Made by a program: the position numbers and the translations under genes
The notes under the pieces: model-generated
What the model saw: the letters and a program-made list of their open reading frames with translations, nothing else
What the model was told of the DNA's origin: nothing
Database searches by the model: none
Assembly: GCA_003557825.1 (NCBI GenBank)
Contig: PWNM01000202.1
Span: 1 to 6,914, forward strand
From: Candidatus Hydrogenedentota bacterium
Lineage (GTDB): Bacteria > Hydrogenedentota > Hydrogenedentia > Hydrogenedentales > SLHB01
Length of the DNA: 6,914 nt
Direction: 5' to 3'
Part shown: piece by piece, positions 1 to 6,914 of the stretch
How positions within the stretch are numbered: position 1 is the stretch's first letter
Layout: each line of letters opens with the position of its first letter

Positions 1-750
1 CATCTGGCGGCGACTGTCGGCGTGCAGCTCGTGGTCGAACAACCCATCAACACCATCGTCAATAACGTACGCGGTACCGAGATCGTTTTAGAAGAAACCT
101 GCCGGTACCGCCGCCCCCTGCTGATCACGTCCACCAGCGAAGTCTATGGAAAAGGCGTCAACGAGGTGTTTAAGGAGGACGATGACCGGGTGATGGGCGC
201 GACGAGCCTTTCGCGATGGGGTTATGCTGCTTCCAAAGCGATGGACGAGTTCCTGGCGCTGGCGTATTGGCATGAAAAGCGACACCCAGTGGTCATTAGT
301 CGTTTGTTCAACATCGTTGGACCTCGACAGACGGGACGTTACGGCATGGTCATCCCCCGGTTTGTGTCCCAGGCATTGCGGGATGAGCCGCTGACGGTGT
401 TCGGCGATGGCAAACAGTCGCGGTGCTTCACCTATGTGGGCGATGTGGTTCCGGCGCTATTCGAACTCCTCGATCGACGGTATTACGGCGAAGTGTTCAA
501 CTTGGGAAGCGCCGACCGGGTGACCATCGAAGATCTGGCCCAACTGGTTATCGAACGCACGGGGAGCAACTCAACCATTCGGTACATCCCCTACGACCAG
601 GCCTATGGTCCCGGGTACGAAGACATGCGCCATCGCGCGCCCGATCTCACCAAGGTACACCGGGCCATTGGTTATCAACCGAGCACCTCGCTCAATGCCA
701 TCCTGGACCATGTCATCACTGCGGCCCGGGCTTCGATGGGATTCGAGTAG
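1..750 (+). CDS. NAD-dependent epimerase/dehydratase (extended SDR), 5'-truncated
   Basis: The reading frame is open from base 1, so the gene is cut by the window edge; a GTG at 22 is an internal Val, not the start. The fragment begins HLAATVGV, the usual end of beta-strand 4 in extended short-chain dehydrogenases. The GxxGxxG NAD-binding loop and about 70 N-terminal residues are therefore missing. Counting from the fragment's first residue, the catalytic triad is visible: Thr45 in TSTSEVYG, and Tyr75 and Lys79 in YAASK. Downstream are the family segments RLFNIVGPRQ, FGDGKQSRCFTYVGDV and VFNLGS. The tail EDMRHRAPDLTK resembles that of UDP-glucose 4-epimerase / UDP-glucuronate decarboxylase-type enzymes, which act on nucleotide sugars in the cytoplasm for envelope or exopolysaccharide synthesis. 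The exact substrate cannot be read from this fragment. It ends 3 bp before the stop codon of the convergent gene. Confidence 0.93.
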   Translation, partial: HLAATVGVQLVVEQPINTIVNNVRGTEIVLEETCRYRRPLLITSTSEVYGKGVNEVFKEDDDRVMGATSLSRWGYAASKAMDEFLALAYWHEKRHPVVISRLFNIVGPRQTGRYGMVIPRFVSQALRDEPLTVFGDGKQSRCFTYVGDVVPALFELLDRRYYGEVFNLGSADRVTIEDLAQLVIERTGSNSTIRYIPYDQAYGPGYEDMRHRAPDLTKVHRAIGYQPSTSLNAILDHVITAARASMGFE

Positions 751-3700
751 CCCCTAAAACCGGCGGGGATCCAATGTCTGCACCGGATCCGTCGGGGGCG
801 GAACAAACTCCCCTTCATAACTTGGCAACGCTTGGCGGTCCACGTAAACAAGCGGGCGACCATCACCGTCCATTGCTCCAGAATCGACATACAGGGGTTC
901 CATGTTTTCGTTGCGCAGGTGGACCCATAAGTCGGTCGGATCGGTGTGTTGATCGACAATCATCATGTTTTGGGCATAGATCGGAGCTGACATGGCCAGA
1001 ACATCCAGATCGCCGAATCCTTCGCTGGACGGCTCGTCGATGACGCGAACCCGATAGGCGCACGCGGAGATGGGCTCGCGCTCGAAACCAATGGTGAACT
1101 CCTGCGAATCGATTCGTTGGGTGATGATGGGCCAGCCGTTCTTCAAAACCTGCACTTTCTTACCCCGGGCATTGCGCACGAGCACATAAAACTTCGTAGG
1201 TACGCCCACGGGAATGATGTCACCCATCTCGGCATCGATGATGCCGCTGTCGAGAACATCGGCTGTAAAGACCAGCTGGGGACCGGATGGACCCGACGAG
1301 ACATAGGCACGGCCCCGGCGAAGCCCCTCAAGAATCCCTTCCACGGATTTTTCAGGGGCTTGCACATAGGTCAACGGCTCTCCCAGCGGTGTTTGTCGGC
1401 GTGACGCCATACTCCCGGCGATGGGGCTGGCCCGAAGGCCGCGGGTGATCTCGTAATCCCAGAACAGCGCGGCCTGGCCGTTGGCCGAAAAGGCATCGGT
1501 AGCCGCTGCTTGGGCCATCGAATGGACCAGCCGCCCTGAGGAATTCCGTTGTTGGTGCTGTTCATTCAGGGCTTCGAGGGGCGTGGGCGGAACGGCCCGC
1601 CATCCCCGACACCAGACTTGTATCGCGTTCACATAGCTTAATCCCCGTTGCCAGGGCGCATGGGGAAAGAGCGGATGAGCGATGGCAAAAATGCCCCCTT
1701 GGGCCTGAACGCGTCGGACCACGCCCTGACCGTCGAGCAGGTTGTTGGTGAGTTCAGGGAACGTCCGTGGACCGTAGATCAGGGCCACGCCGTGATCGTT
1801 ATCGCCCCATTCCATGGCGGGGATCAGCACCACTCTGTCCGATTGGAACCCACTGTCCTCAAGAGACGCTAACGTATTGCGATCGGCGATGGCGATGAAA
1901 TCCAGCCCGGCCCGTTCGGCACGCCGTACGATCTGCGCTACCGACTCCTCGCCCCCGCTATGCTCGGAACGGATATGGAGGTCTCCCTTGAGCCAACCCG
2001 ATTCCTCTGAGATCACGGTGTTCTTAAAGGGAACCGGCTGGGCTCCGGGATAATCCGCCGGGTCGTCAGGATCCGTTCCCATCTCGAGTTCCACCCGATC
2101 CAAGACCAGGTCGCCGTCGCGGTCGAACTCGCGCAGGCGACGGTTTCCCGACCCTTCGAGTAGCACCTTGAGCAAAAAGGTGGTCTCACCTGGCTGAACA
2201 ACAACCGATTCGACTTTGACCATGATCGGCAGATCCCAGTCGTAGACGTAGTAATAGGCCGTATAGCGACCGGGCGGACAGGAAGCCTGTAGCCTTCCCT
2301 CGGGAACCCGAAAAGTTCGGCGCGACCCGCCCCCGTCTTCGGGCACGAGATCGATCCGCGACGGAAGGGCATTCCCCGCCACATTCGAGATATCGATCTG
2401 GATTTGGCCCTGTGGCTGATCGGCCTGGGCCATTGAACCTAGGCACAAAACGCCCATAACAGCCACCACTACCAAGCAACGGTACCTCACGGCAACACCT
2501 CCAGCTTTCTCCTACTTGACCTATAATGCGGGTCTCTATAATATACCATTTCTTAGTCCGAACCCAAACCATAGTCCGGGGGTGGGTTTGTCAACCTGGT
2601 AACGGAGTGTTGTGACGTATTTCGGGGATTTTACCGGCGGAATCTGTCAGGAAAGGCTCAAACCATGCTATCTAGTGTCGACATTACCAGTAATGTAGCC
2701 GTCTATGCGCAAATCGAGAATCATGTGCAGTTCGCAATTGCATCGGGTCGATTGGTGTCCGGCGATCAACTGCCATCCGTCCGCGAGTTGTCGGAGCGGT
2801 TGAATGTCAATCCCAACACCGTGGCGAAGGCATACCGGGATCTCGAGGTCATGGGACTTCTCTATACCCGGCGCGGCATGGGCGTGTTTATCGAGAAAGG
2901 CGTCGAGCAGAAGTGTCGCGAGAACTGTTATAAGCGCATTGGCAGCCGGTTGCACGAAGTCGTCGCCGAGGCCCGTTCGGCAGGCATGCCTCTCGACGAT
3001 ATCATAGACATCGCTCGGAAAGCCTACGAACTCGATAGCGACCCGTATGTCGAAACGCCGAACGCGATTGCCAGTCTGGCCAAGCAAAGCGCTAAGGGAT
3101 AACCCGATATCGAGCCCGAAGGGCCCCTGTGTAAGGAGAGCCGGCCGTGTGGGATCTCCCGCGGCCGCTTCTAGTCTTCGGGGGAAACGGCGTCGTCCAC
3201 AAGCGCCGCGAAGCGCGGGTGGTTTCGTAGGTGGGCGAGTTGGGGAGCCTGGGCCAGATCGTTGCGCATCCGGGGAGCATAGGCCACGGCGGACTCGAAG
3301 GCGTCGATGGCTTCGTCTTCCCGTGGGGGCGGGCACGTGGCCAGAAAAAAGCCGAGATCGATATAGCCTTCCGCATTGCGCGGTTCGAGAGCGGCGGCCA
3401 TCCGAAAATCCTCTTCTGCGTGGGCGTATTCGCCAAGCTGCATGTAGGTTCGCCCGCGCATGCGCCGGGCCGGCGCAAACGTCGGAGACATCCGCACCGC
3501 CGCATCGAAGCCGGTGATCGCCGTGTGGTAGTCGCCGCCTTCATAGGCCCGGGTTGCTTGGGCCCACAGCGCCTGGATTCGGGAACCCTGTCCGCGCATT
3601 CGTAGAAAATACCTCACCACGAGGACCGCGCCGATTCCCCACAGCGCTATCTGCCAAATTGCCATCTAACCTCCGATTTGCTACGCAAAGATACGCTTCC

Positions 3701-6700
3701 CCTTATTGTAGCGTCACCAGGCACATATGCGCGAACGGAGGAACCGTCAAGACGCCGTCTTCAATGGTTGCTTCGTATTCGCGGTCGAAATCGATCCAGG
3801 CGGTGACCCTGTCGGGCGTCAGGCCCTCGGGCAACTGCACACGTTGTTGTTGGGCCTTGCCTTCCCCGAGATGGACAAAGGCGAGTAGTACATCCGCCGG
3901 ATCCTCCGGATTGGTCCACACCGCCATGTGCGCCCGATCGTCGGTGGTTAATAACCGGAAGTGCTCGGCGCCGAGGTATTGTCCGATGCGCTCGTTTACT
4001 CGTCGCCGCAACTCCACCCGCAAGCGTTGGGTCGTTTCGTCCACCTCGATTTGCATAAACGGCGGCGGGGTATTGCCGTGGACGCGCCAGCGACGGACTG
4101 GACCCCAGTAAGCCCTGCCGAACAAATGGCCTTCCCAGGAATCGGCCTGTGCTTGTTCCACGATGGTCGGCAAGTCGCGAACCATGTTGCGAAGCGCTTT
4201 CGGTGACACATCGGGCATCGTATCGCCCAACGGTTCGCCTTGCAGATCAACGGCGGGCGGGGCGCCATCGGCCAGGATGTGGCCGCCCCGGGCGGCAACG
4301 GCTTCGAGGGCGGCGTAGGCCTTACGGGATAGCATGTAAGTATCGGGCACGATGACGAGGTCATAATCGTCAAGACAAGCGGCGCCGTGATGCTCCAGTT
4401 CATAGGGTGTGTAGACATCGGGGATGTAGCCCGCATCGAGGAGCAGGTGATACCATCCGCCACGGTTGATCAGATCGCCCCCGTAGCCCGTCGGCATGGC
4501 GATGGACTGTGCCATGACCGGCATAATCAGGGCGATTGGCGTATTAAGGTCATAGCCGTCGAATGCGGCAATGGCCTTTTTCGTGTCGCGGATCAAGCGG
4601 GTCTGCTCTTCTTGGGTGAGCATCACCGAATAGCTGTATTCCAACGAGTAGTCGATGTGATGAAAGTCGCCCACCGATTCCCGCCACGTATACCAGAAGA
4701 CTCCGTCCATCCCGTGTTGCACGGCGGCCAAAGTCCCCCGATAGATGGCCTCGAATCCCGAGTAGAGTCCGAAAGGAAAATCGATGAGATCGGTAGCATA
4801 GATGGGCTTGTCGTATTTCCGGGCCAAGTCGACCAGATGGGTGGCGTAGGTCACGTCGTCGCCGGCGATGCACATCTGAATCCCGTTCACATCGATAGCC
4901 GGTGAGTTGGCCAGGCTGATATCCGTTCGTTGCCAGTACATATTGAAGTCGGGGATGCAGTGCATTCCGAAGACTGACCCGAGATAACTCAGCACGCTGC
5001 GGTCCGGGTCCTGTTCTTTGATGAACTCGGCGCATTCGTTCAGCCAGTCGGCCATGGCGACATAGCAGAAGGTGATCCAATCATCCCACGCCAATGCGCT
5101 GTGCTCGTAGGGTATAGGTCCGGATGGGGCGGCCAGATGGAATGTGGGCGCACCGGTGGTATCATCAAGCGTTATCCCGCCGCCGGGTGCGGCCGTCTCG
5201 TCGCCGGCCGGCAGCTCGCGGGCTTCGTCCCACGATAGGGACTGTATCTCTGGGCCTGATTCGGGGCGCCATCCGGGGTTGATCAGCTCCCAGGCATCCA
5301 TTTCACGGTTCGGAGGAAGGAGGCTTTCGCCGTAGGGCCACGGCGCGCACTCCAGTTCGCTGAAGGCAGCAAAGCCGGGGCCGATGAGGCGCATCATAAA
5401 GGCCGCTTCGACTGCATTAGGGGGCGTCTCGGTGATCAATTCGCGATGCTGCGCTACGCCGTCGGGCGCATCGACCCAGATGAACTGGCCATCTCCATAG
5501 TATGCAATGCGGTTGCCGTTTGCGTCATAGCACACGAGGTGCAGCGCGGCCAGCCCCTCGGGTACGCCTTCCTGGAGGACCGTCCCAGCGATACGATACC
5601 GTTCGCCCCCGTCGATTGGGAATCGGGGCGAGGCCCATGTGACTTCGAGGGGAGCGAATCCCGCCGTTCGCAGGCCGATGTAATCGTCGCCCAGAAGGAA
5701 CCCCCGTGGCGGTTCCACATCATCCCACGAGCCAAACTCAGCGCCCCACGTTGCGTTCAAGCTGTCCAGATGGCCGTACCGTTCTTCGAGCCAGTCGCGA
5801 AAGGCTTCGAAGGCCAACGGACTGTAATCCACGGTGCCCGGCATGAACCATTCGGCGCCGTCCAGGTAGCCGGCAATGCGATGGTCCGTGTCATTCTCTC
5901 GGACCCACTCCGTGAGTTGCTGGACATAGTTCAGCACCGATCGTCGAAAGATGGGTGAAAATAAGGAGGAGATGGCACGCTCATTGCCGGCGAAATCCAC
6001 CAGGTTCTCCCCCGCCTCGGCTGTCTTGGCCTGCCGCCAGCCCGCGCCCGAATGAAACACGCTCGTATCCAAAATCGGATAGGCCACGCGGTCCGATTGA
6101 TAAAGCCGTTCGAGCCATGTTTCGGCCCAATCGAATGCGACGATCTCCCTTTCCGGGTCCTCCATACGCCAAAGAAACACGTTGGCGATTTCGGCGTTTG
6201 CCGGCGTATCCGCCAGCGCTTCGTACCCTTCGGCATGGGGATGGACCACAAAACCAACCGGCGCCTCCTCGGCTCCGGCGGTTGCAAGCATGGACAGCAC
6301 TACCGATATCAGCATGTTGTTTCTCCTGTGATACAAAGATTTCCGACGTACTGTAACGATTGGCGAATGGTCCGTCAAGTCTTGGACAGGCCACGAAAAC
6401 TGCCCCCAAACACAGGGGAAATTGCATGCCTAGGGTAGGGAGGTTTATCTGGAATCAGTTCAACCACCAGATTCCGGCATTGAGGTAGCTTGCGAAACTG
6501 ACCCAAAGCAGGTACGGGATCAATAAACAGGCGGCCGTTCGGGAATGGCGTTCGAAGAGTACCAGCAGGGCGACGATCATTAGAAGCAAAAGGCCGATTA
6601 CGCCCAGGGCCCAGCCGGGACTCTCGAAGGTGAAAAAGACAATCGACCACATGGCGTTGACGAATAGGTGGGCGAAAAACAGCCCCAGCGCGAAGCCCTT

Positions 6701-6914
6701 TCCGGGCGCCCCTTTTGCCTGCCAGACCAATCCGGCGGCAAGGCCCATCATGACATAGAGCGCCGTCCATACGGGCCCAAATATCCAGTTGGGCGGCGTC
6801 AGCGGCGGTTTGGCGAGTGCGGCATACCAACTCGCGATGGCGTCCATGGTAAACACGGAGCCAATCCATCCGGCGATAAGCGAAGCCGCCACCGTTATCA
6901 GCAGTTTCATCCAG

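Overview
This is a G+C-rich window of about 6.9 kb from an unidentified bacterium. It holds six supportable protein genes and no RNA genes, mobile elements or CRISPR arrays. Secreted multidomain proteins with a TSP3/dockerin-like calcium loop, a GH42-like enzyme, a membrane-anchored TPR protein and a GntR/YtrA-type regulator suggest an environmental, polysaccharide-degrading lineage such as Planctomycetota, Hydrogenedentota or a related phylum. That assignment is an impression from gene style, not a measurement.

Layout. Positions 1-750 (+) carry the C-terminal three quarters of an extended-SDR sugar-nucleotide epimerase/dehydratase, cut by the window edge. Three bases away and facing it is a 578-residue secreted protein (754-2490, -) with an N-terminal beta domain, a calcium-loop motif and a CehA/McbA-like PHP domain. 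A compact divergent intergenic region (2491-2664) separates it from a GntR-family regulator (2665-3102, +). The regulator converges on a small TPR protein (3171-3665, -) across a strong hairpin. The TPR gene lies 37 bp downstream of a large secreted GH42-like glycoside hydrolase (GTG/ATG-type start re-placed at 6315; 3703-6315, -), and the two probably form one transcript. A good sigma70-type promoter sits just upstream of the hydrolase. A TspO/MBR membrane protein (6455-6910, -) lies upstream of that promoter.

How the genes might work together. The epimerase makes or modifies nucleotide sugars, while the GH42-like enzyme would act on glycans outside the cytoplasm. The regulator may control itself and the divergent PHP-protein gene through the shared intergenic region. 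This is inference from position only; no dedicated multi-gene system is evident.

The most unusual signals are two. The PHP-like protein has lost several of its expected metal-binding residues in three separate motifs, which suggests a pseudoenzyme or a changed metal site. The GH42-like barrel carries an insertion of about 200 residues with a carbohydrate-binding-like module, and has Asp where the catalytic nucleophile Glu would be expected.
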